Shown here: in pieces, positions 43,206 through 55,234 of the stretch | Numbering within the stretch: position 1 is the stretch's first letter | How the letters are laid out: every line of letters starts with the position of its first letter | Source of the DNA: Mycobacteroides chelonae | GTDB lineage: Bacteria > Actinomycetota > Actinomycetes > Mycobacteriales > Mycobacteriaceae | Length of the DNA stretch: 64,000 nucleotides | Direction of reading: 5' to 3' | Assembly (NCBI RefSeq): GCF_016767715.1 | Contig: NZ_CP050145.1 | Location: 2,294,001-2,358,000, forward strand | Translations under genes and position numbers: made by a program | The notes under the pieces: generated by a model | What the model was told of the DNA's origin: nothing | Databases searched by the model: none | The model's input: the letters and a program-made list of their open reading frames with translations, nothing else

Positions 43206-46126
43206 GCGGGGCACACGGCGGCGGGGAGCCTACCTTCCTGGCCAAATGGATTCGGCGCCTGTCGATTCCCATCCTTATCTTCTGGGTGCTGTTGGTCGTC
43301 GTCTTCGGGACGCAGAAATCGCTCGACACGGTCGGTAAAGAACAGACCGTCTCACTGAGCCCACAAAGTGCGCCGTCCATGCAGGCGATGAAGCACATGG
43401 GCCAGATGTTCAAGGAGTCTGACTCCGACAGCGTGGCGATGATTGTGCTCGAGGGGCAAGAACGCCTGGGCCCCGGAGCGCACAAGTTCTACGACGAAAT
43501 GGTGGCGCAGCTGCGCGCTGACGCCAAACACGTCCAGCACGTGCAGGACTTCTGGGGTGATCCACTCACCGAGGCGGGAGCCCAGAGCACCGACGGCAAG
43601 GCCACCTACGTACAGGTGAACCTCGCCGGAAACATGGGCGAGACGCTGTCCAACGAGTCCACCGAAGCGGTCCGCGAAATCGTCAAAAAGGTCGAGGCGA
43701 ACTGGACCAAGGACGGCGCCAAGCTGCCCGACGGGCTCACGGTGTACGTCACCGGCCCCGGCGCGCTGCAGACCGATATGAACCACGCGGGTGATGGCAG
43801 CCTCAAGCTCATCACCGCGCTCACGTTCCTGGTCATCGTGGTGATGCTGCTGTTCTTCTATCGATCGATCTTCACCGTGATCATGGTGTTCCTGTTCGTG
43901 GGCGTTCAGTTGAGCGTGGCCCGAGGTGTGATCGCGTTCCTGGGTGACCATCAGATCATCGGGTTGTCGACATTCGCGGTGAACCTGCTGGTGATGCTCT
44001 CCATCGCGGCCGGTACCGACTACGCCATCTTCTTGATCGGCCGTTACCAGGAAGCCCGGGCCATGGGGTCCGACAAGGAGGCTGCCTACTACGAGATGTT
44101 CCATGGCACGGCGCACGTCATTCTGGGCTCAGGCCTCACGATCGCCGGCGCCATGTACTGCTTGAGCTTCACGCGCATGCCCTACTTCCAAAGCCTCGGT
44201 GTGCCGTGCTCGGTGGGTCTGCTCACGGGTGTCTTGGTCTCGCTGACAATGGGGCCGGCGCTGATCACCATCGGAAGCCGCTTCGGACTGTTCGAGCCCA
44301 AGCGCGCCATGCGTATTCGTACCTGGCGCAAGATCGGAACCACGATCGTGCGCTGGCCCGGGCCGGTGCTCGCGGCCGCGTTGGCGATTGCCATCATCGG
44401 CCTGGCGGCGCTGCCCGGATACCGGACCAGCTACGACGACAAGAAGTACATCCCCAAGGACATCCCCGCCAACGCTGGATTCGAAGCGGCAGGGCGGCAT
44501 TTCTCGCAGGCTCGGATGAGCCCGGAAATGCTCCTGATCGAGTCCGATCACGACATGCGTAACTCGGCGGACTTCCTGGTCATCGACAAGGTGGCCAAGG
44601 CTGTCTTCCGCGTTCCGGGAATCGCTCGTGTGCAAGCGATTACGCGCCCACAGGGCACGCCGATCGAACACACCTCCATCCCGTTCCTCATCAGCATGCA
44701 GAGCGTGGGTCAGCTACAGAACATGAAGCTGATGAAGGACCGCATGGCCGATATGAAGGTCCAGGCCGACAAGATGGGCGAGAACGTCGTCATCATGAAG
44801 CGGACGCTCGCCAATATGACAACGATGGCGGGCATCACCCACTCGCTCGTCGGCGACATGCACACCTTGCAGGGCACCATCCACGAGATGCGGGACAGCA
44901 TCTCGAATTTCGATGACTGGTTCCGCCCGATCCGCAACTACCTGTATTGGGAGAAGCACTGCTTCGACATACCCATGTGCTGGGCCATGCGCTCGATTTT
45001 CGACACCCTCGACAAGATCGATGAAATGACCGAGACCATGGACGGCATGGTGGTCAACATGGAGCGCATGGATCAGCTGATGCCCAAGATGGTGTCGGAC
45101 ATGTCGGCAATGGTCCCCATCATGGAAGACATGCAGAAGATGATGCTGACGCAGCACAGCACCATGTCTGGCTTCTATAACCAAATGGACGAGATGAGTC
45201 AGAACTCGACCGCCATGGGTAAGGCGTTCGACGCCGCCAAGAATGACGACTCCTTCTATCTGCCGCCGGAAATCTTCGACAACGCCGACTTCAAACGCGG
45301 TCTGAAGTCGTTCCTGTCGCCGGACGGCAAGGCGGTCCGGATGATCATCTCGCACCGAGGAGATCCCGCTACGCCCGAAGGCCTCGCGCATGTGGAGCCG
45401 ATCAAGCAGGCCGCGATCGAGGCCGTCAAGGGCACACCCCTCGAGGACGCCAAGATCGAGCTGGGCGGCACCGCGGCCGTGTTCAAGGACATGTCCGATG
45501 GCGCGCGCTACGACCTGATGATCGCCGGCATCTCCGCGCTGTGCCTGATCTTCCTGATCATGTTGCTCATCACGCGAAGCTTCGTGGCAGCGCTGGTCAT
45601 CGTGGGTACGGTCGCGCTGTCTCTCGGTGCTTCGTTCGGTTTGTCGGTCATCATCTGGCAGTACATCTTCGGCATCGAATTGCATTGGCTTGTCATGCAA
45701 ATGGCCATCATCGTGCTCCTCGCGGTGGGTTCGGACTATAACCTGCTCTTGGTCTCCCGACTCAAGGAGGAGCTACACGGCGGCCTGAAGACCGGCATCA
45801 TCCGCTCAATGGGTGGCACCGGCAGCGTGGTGACATCCGCCGGTCTGGTCTTCGCCTTCACCATGGCCGTCATGGTGGTCAGCGATCTGCGGATCATCGG
45901 GCAGGTCGGAACGACCATTGCACTGGGCCTGTTGTTCGACACGCTCATCGTGCGCTCCTTCATGACCCCGGCCATCGCGACGATCCTCGGCCGCTGGTTC
46001 TGGTGGCCGCTGAATGTGCGCACCCGGCCACTGCCACCGCCGAAGACACCTCCTCAACCGGCGTCTGTCGGTACCGGGCACGGCGATGACCCGGTGACGA
46101 CCGAGTTCCCGAGGCCATCTGTCTGA
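43202..46126 (+). CDS. mmpL: MmpL family RND transporter (first pair)
   Basis: 974 residues, MmpL4/MmpL5-type. There are 12 membrane helices: one near residue 25, five at ~195-375, one at ~395, five at ~770-950. The proton-relay Asp-Tyr pairs are present in [16 protein letters not shown] and [17 protein letters not shown]. The second periplasmic loop (about 500-690) is a long Met-rich coiled coil with two cysteines in [14 protein letters not shown], as in the MmpL4/5 branch. These pumps export siderophores, lipids or drugs together with MmpS. Coupled to mmpS by ATGA and likely repressed by the divergent TetR. Confidence 0.93.
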   Translation: MSGAHGGGEPTFLAKWIRRLSIPILIFWVLLVVVFGTQKSLDTVGKEQTVSLSPQSAPSMQAMKHMGQMFKESDSDSVAMIVLEGQERLGPGAHKFYDEMVAQLRADAKHVQHVQDFWGDPLTEAGAQSTDGKATYVQVNLAGNMGETLSNESTEAVREIVKKVEANWTKDGAKLPDGLTVYVTGPGALQTDMNHAGDGSLKLITALTFLVIVVMLLFFYRSIFTVIMVFLFVGVQLSVARGVIAFLGDHQIIGLSTFAVNLLVMLSIAAGTDYAIFLIGRYQEARAMGSDKEAAYYEMFHGTAHVILGSGLTIAGAMYCLSFTRMPYFQSLGVPCSVGLLTGVLVSLTMGPALITIGSRFGLFEPKRAMRIRTWRKIGTTIVRWPGPVLAAALAIAIIGLAALPGYRTSYDDKKYIPKDIPANAGFEAAGRHFSQARMSPEMLLIESDHDMRNSADFLVIDKVAKAVFRVPGIARVQAITRPQGTPIEHTSIPFLISMQSVGQLQNMKLMKDRMADMKVQADKMGENVVIMKRTLANMTTMAGITHSLVGDMHTLQGTIHEMRDSISNFDDWFRPIRNYLYWEKHCFDIPMCWAMRSIFDTLDKIDEMTETMDGMVVNMERMDQLMPKMVSDMSAMVPIMEDMQKMMLTQHSTMSGFYNQMDEMSQNSTAMGKAFDAAKNDDSFYLPPEIFDNADFKRGLKSFLSPDGKAVRMIISHRGDPATPEGLAHVEPIKQAAIEAVKGTPLEDAKIELGGTAAVFKDMSDGARYDLMIAGISALCLIFLIMLLITRSFVAALVIVGTVALSLGASFGLSVIIWQYIFGIELHWLVMQMAIIVLLAVGSDYNLLLVSRLKEELHGGLKTGIIRSMGGTGSVVTSAGLVFAFTMAVMVVSDLRIIGQVGTTIALGLLFDTLIVRSFMTPAIATILGRWFWWPLNVRTRPLPPPKTPPQPASVGTGHGDDPVTTEFPRPSV

Positions 46127-46954
46127 GTCTTCGGCCGTTCGCTGGCAGTTCGGCCGACACCCGTCTACCGGCGCGCGCGTGTAGACAGGTGTTACCAGAG
46201 CTGGTGCCGCCGCTTGGGCAATTCGCTTTTGCGAATGGCCGGATCTTTCTCGTGAGTCATCGCATTCGTCGTATCTCGAGCGTTGAATGACGCGCCAGAT
46301 CGTTTGCTGAAATCACGCTGACCGACGGCTTGGAGCGCGTGGCTGCGCGTTGCTAATGGACAAATGTCTCTCAATGTGGCGAAGGACACGCCCGTTCGAT
46401 CGGCTTGGATTTGATCACTTTCACCCGCCGCGACGCCAGCGGGGGCGAGGCGTGTCGGCGGTGCCTACGATTGACTTGGGCGGCGAGCCGGAAGATAGCA
46501 GTGGCAAACACCGCCCAGGTCCATTAGCTGGTGTGATCCCGAAGTCAGTCACTAACTTCGATGTGCGAGCAGGCTCTTTCGTAACATCAACGAAAAGAAG
46601 CCGGGAATAGAACAGTGTCATCGGTTGTTGACATCCGCTTGTAGCTAACTAGGCTATTGCGAGCGTCTCGGGGCGTAAATGTGTGAGTTGTGACCGACGG
46701 CACATGTACAGTTCCCTGACAAACGTATGTAGTATCCCTTACGAATTACTGAGAAAACGGGCATGAGCGGAGCCAGGTGGGATGAACGGACGATGTGACC
46801 GGACAGCCCGTGTGCTCGCTGACTCCGCACAAACAACACGGTGTCGTACTGGCTGGTAACTATTTGCGCGCGAATGGCGGATACGCATAGCCGGACGCGA
46901 TAGGCAGAGTCGAGTTGTTGGCCCCCGGGCCACACGGGTGAAGGGGATCGGACG
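46127..46954 (+). other. 828-base non-coding gap before the second mmpS/mmpL pair
   Basis: No gene is supported here: the open frames in it are short, lack ribosome binding sites and show no recognisable protein. Base composition is lower in GC than the neighbouring genes. It contains two hairpins just after mmpL, ACACCCGTCTAC/GTAGACAGGTGT at 46157-46192 (one mismatch) and ATTCGC-TTTT-GCGAAT at 46221-46236, which may end the first transcript. A promoter candidate follows at 46628 and then a leader of about 300 bases. It could be an erosion product of a lost gene. Confidence 0.6.
46628..46655 (+). promoter_or_regulatory. SigA-like promoter of the second mmpS/mmpL pair
   Basis: A perfect -35 TTGACA at 46628-46633 and a -10 TAGGCT (TANNNT) at 46650-46655 are 16 bases apart. 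Transcription would start near 46662, about 290 bases before the mmpS start, so the mRNA would have a long 5' leader. The TGCGTTA elements of the first pair were not found here, so this pair may be regulated separately. Confidence 0.6.
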
Positions 46955-47383
46955 ATTTTCAAGTTATTGGCGCGGGTATGGATCCCGCTCGTCGTGATAG
47001 TGGCGCTCGCGGCCGCTAGCTTCGGCGTCTACCGGCTTCACGGAGTGTTCGGCTCGACCAGCATCAATTCGGCGGCCGGTATCAAGGACGACTCCAAGAA
47101 CATCATCCCGAAAGACATCGTCTACGAAATCTTCGGTCCCGCAGGGACAAAGGGCGAGGTCAACTATCTCGATGACAGGGCGCAGCCGCAGCGCGCCCAG
47201 TTCACCACCCTGCCGTGGACGCTCACCATCACGACGACCATGACATCCGTCTTCGCCAATGTCGTCGCGATGGGCGATAGCGACGAAATCGGCTGCCGCA
47301 TCCTGTCCAACGGCGAGGTCAAGGACGAGCAGACCGTGTCCAACCACAACGCCCAAGTCTTCTGCATGGTGAAATCCGCATGA
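46955..47383 (+). CDS. mmpS: MmpS family membrane protein (second pair), probable ATT start
   Basis: 142 residues from ATT 46955. One membrane helix (VWIPLVVIVALAAASFGVY) precedes a periplasmic domain with DIVYEIFGPAGTKGEVNYLDD, TLPWTLTITTTM and FCMVKSA. GAAGGGG lies 8 bases before the ATT, and the first residues (IFKLLARVWIPL) match the length of other MmpS N termini. The alternative is TTG 46967, twelve bases downstream. It is a paralogue of the first mmpS and overlaps its mmpL by ATGA. Confidence 0.88.
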   Translation: MFKLLARVWIPLVVIVALAAASFGVYRLHGVFGSTSINSAAGIKDDSKNIIPKDIVYEIFGPAGTKGEVNYLDDRAQPQRAQFTTLPWTLTITTTMTSVFANVVAMGDSDEIGCRILSNGEVKDEQTVSNHNAQVFCMVKSA

Positions 47384-50367
47384 GCACACATAGCGCTCCT
47401 ACTCACGGCGCAACCCAAAAGCCTTCGCGCATAGCGCGGTTCATCCACACCTTCTCGGTGCCGATCATTCTGGCCTGGCTGGTCTTGACGGTCATCGTCA
47501 ACGTGGTCGTGCCGCAGCTCGAAGAGGTCGGCAAAGAGCACTCGGTGTCGTTGGCGTCCAAGGACGCTCCGTCATATCAGGCCATCAAGCGCCAAGGTGA
47601 GCTGTTCCAGCAGTTCAAAGACGACAGCATGGTCATGGTCCTGTTGGAGAACGACACCAAGTTCTCGACGGACATGAATGACAAGGCGCACACCTTCTAC
47701 CGCGAGATGGTGAAGCGGCTACGGGCCGACACCAACCACGTGGAATACGCCCAGGACTTCTGGGGTGACCGCATCACCGCCGGTGGTGCGCAGAGTGTCG
47801 ACGAGAAAGCCGCCTACGTTCAGCTGAATCTCCGAGGAGATCAGGGCACGACCGAAGGCAAGGAATCCGTAACGGCCGTACAGGATCTCGTCGCGAAGCT
47901 CATAGACGAGAGCAAGAAGAACGGCACATATCCAGACGGCCTCAAGGTCTTCGTCACCGGTCAGGCCGCACTGACGATGGATATGAACGACGCCGGCGAC
48001 AAGAGCATGCTCAAGATGACGGGCATCACCTTCATCGTCATCACCATCATGCTGTTGTTCATCTACCGATCCATTACGACGGTGCTGCTCATCCTGTTCA
48101 TGGTGTTCGTCGAACTGGGCGCCGCCCGCGGCGTCGTCGCGATTCTCGGCAACGCCGAGATCATCGGACTATCGACATTCGCGGTCAACCTGCTGACCTC
48201 ATTGGCCATCGCGGCCGGTACCGACTACGCGATCTTCCTGATCGGGCGATATCAAGAACTGAGAGCGGAGGGTAAGGAGAGACTCGAGTCCTTCTATCTG
48301 ACGTATCACAGTGTCTCGCACGTGATTCTGGGTTCCGGTCTGACGATCGCCGGTGCCACCTTCTGCCTGAAATTCACACGACTGCCGTACTTCGAGTCGC
48401 TCGGTGTGCCATGTGCGATCGGCATGCTCGTCGTGGTGGCCGCATCGCTGACCATCGGGCCGGCGGTACTGCTGATCGCGACGAAGTTCGGGCTGTTGGA
48501 GTCCAAGCGCACCATCAAGAATCGGACCTGGCGCAAGATCGGTACCGCCATCGTGCGCTGGCCCGGGCCGATCCTGGCAGTCACGATGATCATCGCGCTG
48601 CTGGGACTGGGGATCCTGCCCTCGTACACGGTCAACTACAACGACCGCTACTACATCCCGGGAAGTCTGCCGTCGATCCAGGGCTTCCAGGCATCCGACC
48701 GGCACTTCTCGAAGGCGAGAATGAACCCGGACATCTTGATCGTCGAAGCGGACAAGGATCTGCGGACCCCGGCCAACATGTTGGTGCTGGACCGAATCGC
48801 CAAGAACGTCTTCCGGGTGGAGGGCATCAACAAGGTGCAGAGCATGACGCGCCCGATGGGTGCCCCCATCGACCACAGTTCGGTGCCCTTCCAGGTGAGT
48901 ATGCAATCGGTATCGATGACCGAGAACATGAACTATCTGAAGAACAGCATGTCGGACATGTTGAAGATGGCCGACGATATGGGTTCCATGATCGCGATCA
49001 TGGAACGCATGTACAGCATCATGAAAGAGCTGGTCGGCGTCACGCACAATATGGCGACGGTGACCACCCCCGATATGATCAGTGTCACCAATCAGATGCG
49101 GGACAATATCGCCAATTTCGACGATCAATTCCGGCCGCTGCGTAACTATTTCTATTGGGATAAGCACTGCTTCGATATTCCGATGTGCTGGTCCATGCGC
49201 TCGCTATTCGACACCATTGATGGGATCGACAAACTAGCCGAGAGCATGCAGGGGTTGCTCAAAGACATAACCAATATGGACCGGCTCATGCCGCAGATGG
49301 TTGAGCAGCTTCCGCCCATGATCGCCATTACGAAAAACATGCGGAACACCATGCTGACCATGTACAGCACCATGAACGGCATGATCGGCCAGATGGATCG
49401 CATGACCGACACCGCAACGGTGATGGGTCAAGCGTTCGATGAGGCCAAGAACGACGACTTCTTCTACTTGCCGCCGGAAGCCTTCGACAACGAGGACTTC
49501 AAGAAGGGTGTCAAGCTGATGATGTCGCCGGACGGCAAGGCCGCGCAGTTCATCATCACCCATGAGGGTGACTACGCCAGCAATGAGTCACTGGCCAACA
49601 CCGAGGTCGAGCTCAAGGCCGCGAAGAACGCGATCAAGGGCACTCCGCTGGACGAAGCCAAGCTCTATCTGGGTGGTACCGCACCGACGTACCACGACAT
49701 CGGCGAGATGGTGAAGTACGACCTGATGATCGCGGTCATCGCATCGCTGTGCCTGATCTTCGTGATCATGCTGGTGATCACGCGAAGCATCGTGGCGGCA
49801 TTCACGATCGTCGGAACCATCGCGATATCGCTGGGTGCGTCCTTCGGTCTGTCAGTGTTGTTGTGGGAGCACATCCTTGGTCTGCAGCTGCACTGGTTCG
49901 TGCTCCCGTTCACCGTCATCATCTTGTTGGCGGTCGGATCGGACTACAACCTGCTCTTGGTGTCCAGATTCAAGGAAGAGCTACACGGTGGTCTGAACAC
50001 CGCGATTCTCCGAGGCGTCGGCGGATCTGGAAGTGTGGCAACCCAGGCCGGTCTGGTGTTCGCGTTCACCATGGGGTCGATGATCACCAGCGACCTGATC
50101 GCGATCGGCCAGTCCGGGTCGGCGATCTGCCTTGGTCTGCTCTTCGACACCTTCATCATCCGGGCGTTCATGACGCCGGCAATCGCCGCGCTCATGGGTC
50201 GATGGTTCTGGTGGCCCATGAAGGTGAGCAAGTACGCCACCGATCCGCCACCGCCTCCGGTGCCGGTCGAGCAGCAGGCGCCACCGCCGCCGGCTCCTGT
50301 TCCGGTCGGTTCGGGTCCCGTGCACGACGAGCCAGTCACCACGGAATTCCCGCGACCTGCGATCTAA
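47380..50367 (+). CDS. mmpL: MmpL family RND transporter (second pair)
   Basis: 995 residues, a paralogue of the first MmpL with the same architecture: Asp-Tyr relay pairs in [16 protein letters not shown] and [17 protein letters not shown], a Met-rich coiled periplasmic loop with [14 protein letters not shown], and a Pro-rich cytoplasmic tail ending [13 protein letters not shown], almost the same tail as the first (TTEFPRPSV). The two arose by tandem duplication. Substrate specificity may differ, since the first periplasmic loops diverge. A strong terminator follows. Confidence 0.93.
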   Translation: MSTHSAPTHGATQKPSRIARFIHTFSVPIILAWLVLTVIVNVVVPQLEEVGKEHSVSLASKDAPSYQAIKRQGELFQQFKDDSMVMVLLENDTKFSTDMNDKAHTFYREMVKRLRADTNHVEYAQDFWGDRITAGGAQSVDEKAAYVQLNLRGDQGTTEGKESVTAVQDLVAKLIDESKKNGTYPDGLKVFVTGQAALTMDMNDAGDKSMLKMTGITFIVITIMLLFIYRSITTVLLILFMVFVELGAARGVVAILGNAEIIGLSTFAVNLLTSLAIAAGTDYAIFLIGRYQELRAEGKERLESFYLTYHSVSHVILGSGLTIAGATFCLKFTRLPYFESLGVPCAIGMLVVVAASLTIGPAVLLIATKFGLLESKRTIKNRTWRKIGTAIVRWPGPILAVTMIIALLGLGILPSYTVNYNDRYYIPGSLPSIQGFQASDRHFSKARMNPDILIVEADKDLRTPANMLVLDRIAKNVFRVEGINKVQSMTRPMGAPIDHSSVPFQVSMQSVSMTENMNYLKNSMSDMLKMADDMGSMIAIMERMYSIMKELVGVTHNMATVTTPDMISVTNQMRDNIANFDDQFRPLRNYFYWDKHCFDIPMCWSMRSLFDTIDGIDKLAESMQGLLKDITNMDRLMPQMVEQLPPMIAITKNMRNTMLTMYSTMNGMIGQMDRMTDTATVMGQAFDEAKNDDFFYLPPEAFDNEDFKKGVKLMMSPDGKAAQFIITHEGDYASNESLANTEVELKAAKNAIKGTPLDEAKLYLGGTAPTYHDIGEMVKYDLMIAVIASLCLIFVIMLVITRSIVAAFTIVGTIAISLGASFGLSVLLWEHILGLQLHWFVLPFTVIILLAVGSDYNLLLVSRFKEELHGGLNTAILRGVGGSGSVATQAGLVFAFTMGSMITSDLIAIGQSGSAICLGLLFDTFIIRAFMTPAIAALMGRWFWWPMKVSKYATDPPPPPVPVEQQAPPPPAPVPVGSGPVHDEPVTTEFPRPAI

Positions 50368-50373
50368 CGGTTG

Positions 50374-50416
50374 AAGAGTTCGGCCCCCATGCTCACGGCA
50401 TGGGGGCCGAACTCTT
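50374..50416 (+). terminator. Terminator after the second mmpL
   Basis: A perfect 19-base stem, AAGAGTTCGGCCCCCATGC and its complement, with loop TCACG, ends in TTTCC. It begins 7 bases after the mmpL stop. Confidence 0.88.
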
Positions 50417-50451
50417 TCCAGGTGTCTGCACAGTCCGGCTGTACAGACAGA

Positions 50452-50489
50452 AAAACGCCCCGCCGGTGTAGATCACCGCGGGGCGTTTT
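50452..50489. terminator. Bidirectional terminator between mmpL and the convergent secreted-protein gene
   Basis: AAAACGCCCCG, a bulged C and CGGTG pair with CACCG and CGGGGCGTTTT around loop TAGAT. The A-tract and T-tract on the two sides allow function in both directions, so it can end the minus-strand gene whose stop is at 50502 as well as read-through from mmpL. Confidence 0.8.
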
Positions 50490-50501
50490 CCGTGCGCTTG
50501 T

Positions 50502-50978
50502 TTAGGGGCCGTCCCACACCGACATATCGGATGGGTACTTGCTGCAGTTCTCGGTGCCCTTCGCGACGACACCCTTGTTATTGAAGAAGATCTTGCCCCA
50601 GTTGGGCCATTGCGATGTCAACGCCTCGGGCGGGTAGTTCACCGCGAAAACCTCGGACTCGGCACGACGGCCCGCGTAGTCCTTGGCGAAGAACTCATGA
50701 ATCCGATCGATCGTCGCCTGCTGCACATAGTCGGGCTTGTTGTTCTTATCGATCATGTACCGCGTGTAGTAAATCGGGTCGTAATCGCGAACCGCAGCCA
50801 GATATTGTTCGGCTGTACACGTGGTTTTCAGCATCCGGCGGGGAACTGGGTAGTCATCGGTGGAGTCTGCGGAGGCAATCGCGGGCACTGTGCTCGCGGC
50901 AATTCCCGCGGTGACTATCGCAATTCCGGCAGCGCGGAAAGAACCGCGAATATTGCTACGAATAGAGTTCAGGCGCAT
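50502..50978 (-). CDS. Conserved mycobacterial secreted protein (possibly DUF5078)
   Basis: 158 residues. A Sec signal peptide (hydrophobic [17 protein letters not shown], cleavage near ASA-DS at about residue 37) precedes a ~120-residue mature domain with [23 protein letters not shown] and two cysteines (TTC, ENCSKY) that could pair. I associate the sequence with the mycobacterial DUF5078 family but am not certain. Function unknown. Its promoter lies in the 62-base gap to the next gene. Confidence 0.72.
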   Translation of the reverse strand: MRLNSIRSNIRGSFRAAGIAIVTAGIAASTVPAIASADSTDDYPVPRRMLKTTCTAEQYLAAVRDYDPIYYTRYMIDKNNKPDYVQQATIDRIHEFFAKDYAGRRAESEVFAVNYPPEALTSQWPNWGKIFFNNKGVVAKGTENCSKYPSDMSVWDGP

Positions 50979-51040
50979 GGCGTCATTGTAGCGGTTTTTG
51001 TGCAGGTCCGGGGTACGAAAGTGACTAATTTGACTGGTGG

Positions 51041-51451
51041 TTACGGGTTGAAGTGTCCGCAGGTGACCGTGTCGTTAACGGGCCCGTTGAAGATCCCGAG
51101 CGCGGGCGGCACCGTGAGGTCCTGGGAGTCGACCACGACATCGTCGACCTGCACTTCGCAGTGCAGTCCGACCCCATAGGGCGGCAGCACCCGTACGGCC
51201 ATGCCCGCCTGTTGGGGATCATCCATGACGAGATTCACTTCCCAGCTCTCGCCGGGGCCCAGACGCGGTTGCTCGGTACGACGTTCCACCGGATCGGTCT
51301 TGAACGTCACGGAGATGCCACGGCCTATCCCATCGACGCGAGCGATGTAACTGATGTTGTGCAACTCGGCGGCGGAGGCTGGCGCTGCCGGCAGGGCGAA
51401 GGTGATCGCCGCTGCCCCGGCAACGCACAGCCCACGGAGGAGGGGGCGCAT
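51041..51451 (-). CDS. Small secreted protein of unknown function
   Basis: 136 residues from ATG 51451 (an ATG at 51460 adds three). A signal peptide ends at APASAAE near residue 29. The mature part is predicted beta-rich ([45 protein letters not shown]) with two cysteines (LHCEV, VTCGHF). The layout is like the periplasmic domain of MmpS proteins without the membrane anchor, but this is only a resemblance. No named family recognised. Confidence 0.65.
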   Translation of the reverse strand: MRPLLRGLCVAGAAAITFALPAAPASAAELHNISYIARVDGIGRGISVTFKTDPVERRTEQPRLGPGESWEVNLVMDDPQQAGMAVRVLPPYGVGLHCEVQVDDVVVDSQDLTVPPALGIFNGPVNDTVTCGHFNP

Positions 51452-51493
51452 ACCGGGCATCTTACCGGCGTCCGAATGGCGACGACAACGTGA

Positions 51494-52492
51494 TCAGTCC
51501 AGGTCAGCAGGGTCTTCGCGGTGATGCACCCCGAGCTGTTCGCACGCCGTGTTGAGCACCCGCTGTACGGCCAAGGTGTCGGCGAGGGGCATCACGGTGC
51601 TCTGCGCGCTGCCCTCGAGCAGGCATCCGGTGACCTCGGCCAGCTCGTGACTGTATCCGCCACCGACGGGCGGCTTCACTATCGACTCAGGGTCAGATCC
51701 CTTGCGGTGCAACACGATTTCGCGAGGGTGATGGAATCGGGGGAGGATATCGATCCAGCCCTCGGTGCCGAATATGCGCGCCTGGCCGGGAGTGTGATGT
51801 AGCAGTGAACACAGCAGCGTCGCGGTGCGTCCGTCGTCATAGCGCAGGAGCAGGCCGGCCTCGGCGTCAACCCCGGTGGGGAACAACGAACCATGTGCCA
51901 CCACTGCGGCCGGATCGCCGAGGAAGTACTGGGCCAGCGAGACCACGTAGACACCGAGATCCAACAGCGCGCCGCCGCCCAGCGTCGGACTGAACAGCCT
52001 GTCGTCGGGATCGAACGGGCGGTCCACTCCCAGGTCCGCCTGGACCTGGCGGACCTCGCCGATGGCCCCGTCGTCGACAAGATTCTTGGCCGCGACGATC
52101 GCCGGCTGAAACCGGGTCCACATCGCCTCCATGGCAAAAACGCCACGCGCCCTTGCGATATCGATGATCTGCTGCGCTCCGGCCGCCGTCGCGGTGAAGG
52201 CCTTCTCGACCAAGATTGCCTTGCCCGCGGTGAGTGCGGCGATGGCGGCCTGTCGATGTTGGGGATGTGGGGTGGCGATGTACACGGCGTCCACATCGGG
52301 ATCGGCGAGCAACTCCCGGTACGAGCCGAAGGCTCGCGGAATGCGATGTGTCTCCGCGAAGTCGCGGGCACGTTCGGCCGACCGCGAGGCAACGGCTATC
52401 AGCTCTGCTCCCGGTGTGAGTGGGAAATCGCGGGCCACGTTTCCCGCGATGCGGCCGGGGCCGATGATTCCCCAGCGAATGGTGTCAGGCAT
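51494..52492 (-). CDS. Gfo/Idh/MocA family NAD(P)-dependent oxidoreductase
   Basis: 332 residues. The N-terminal Rossmann domain has WGIIGPGRIAGNVARD, AVYIATPHPQHRQAA and the conserved lysine motif AILVEKAFT. The C-terminal domain has GGGALLDLGVYVVSLAQYFLG. It resembles dihydrodiol or glucose-fructose-type dehydrogenases. It overlaps the upstream DUF402 gene by 8 bases, so the two are co-transcribed. Substrate unknown. Confidence 0.85.
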   Translation of the reverse strand: MPDTIRWGIIGPGRIAGNVARDFPLTPGAELIAVASRSAERARDFAETHRIPRAFGSYRELLADPDVDAVYIATPHPQHRQAAIAALTAGKAILVEKAFTATAAGAQQIIDIARARGVFAMEAMWTRFQPAIVAAKNLVDDGAIGEVRQVQADLGVDRPFDPDDRLFSPTLGGGALLDLGVYVVSLAQYFLGDPAAVVAHGSLFPTGVDAEAGLLLRYDDGRTATLLCSLLHHTPGQARIFGTEGWIDILPRFHHPREIVLHRKGSDPESIVKPPVGGGYSHELAEVTGCLLEGSAQSTVMPLADTLAVQRVLNTACEQLGVHHREDPADLD

Positions 52493-53009
52493 GCGTGTCT
52501 CCGTTCGGATCGTGCCAGGTCAGCGGCATTCCCGTGGCGCTCAACCACGCGTTCAGATCGTGACCGTGCCCGGCGAGGGCATCGATGGCAGTGGCTGCCC
52601 GGCGGATCGCGAGCTCGGATGCGGCAGCAGATAGCAACCCTGCTCTGTGCGCCTCGAGCAACTCGTCCACATCGGCTAGTTCGGTCTCGCGTCCGCAGCG
52701 CACCACGAGGTCAAGATAGTGGTCGACGGCCAGCCACTGCGACGGCCCGGGGACAAAGTCGCCGACGTCGAGGTAGAAATCCTGATCGCGCTCGTATCCC
52801 GGATTGAAATGGAAGATGTTCGCCCGCAGTCCCAACGCCGGGAGCAGCCAGGACTCCAAGTAGTGGAACTGCGCCCGACCGGGCGTTGGGCGCGCCATGA
52901 ACAATCCCCAGGGCTCCACCCGGTACTCATCCACCGACCGCACGATTCCCTTGGGATCGGTGTTCGTCATGGCATCGAGGTCGAATATCTCGCGTTTGGG
53001 CGGGTGCAC
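52485..53009 (-). CDS. DUF402 protein (Rv1632c-type position)
   Basis: 174 residues. The DUF402 core is seen in [45 protein letters not shown] and the acidic-site segment [15 protein letters not shown]402 proteins related to FomD bind metal and can act as nucleoside diphosphatases or hydrolases. It sits between coaE and uvrB as Rv1632c does in M. tuberculosis, divergent from uvrB with a 65-base gap. Confidence 0.75.
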   Translation of the reverse strand: MHPPKREIFDLDAMTNTDPKGIVRSVDEYRVEPWGLFMARPTPGRAQFHYLESWLLPALGLRANIFHFNPGYERDQDFYLDVGDFVPGPSQWLAVDHYLDLVVRCGRETELADVDELLEAHRAGLLSAAASELAIRRAATAIDALAGHGHDLNAWLSATGMPLTWHDPNGDTHA

Positions 53010-53074
53010 GCTGGTTTCCTGCTGCCTTCCTGTCGTCTCGGGTGAATGTCAGACCGTCGGCTTACTCTGGGCAC

Positions 53075-55234
<2,160 letters not shown>

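Noticed and set aside
44714..45700. 328-residue minus-strand frame in the first mmpL, and similar ones in the second
   Set aside because: His/Asp/Val-rich composition is the mirror of the Met-rich coiled coil; the mmpL genes are certain.
46350..46610. Short plus-strand frame (86 residues) in the gap before the second mmpS
   Set aside because: No ribosome binding site, no domain and no coding-like composition. Kept only as part of the gap description.
46654..46962. 102-residue minus-strand frame over the mmpS leader
   Set aside because: It would run from the mmpS ribosome binding site back across the promoter region; no start signal or similarity recognised.
53010..53074. SOS (LexA) box before uvrB
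   Set aside because: No TCGAAC-N4-GTTCGA-like palindrome could be found in the short divergent region.
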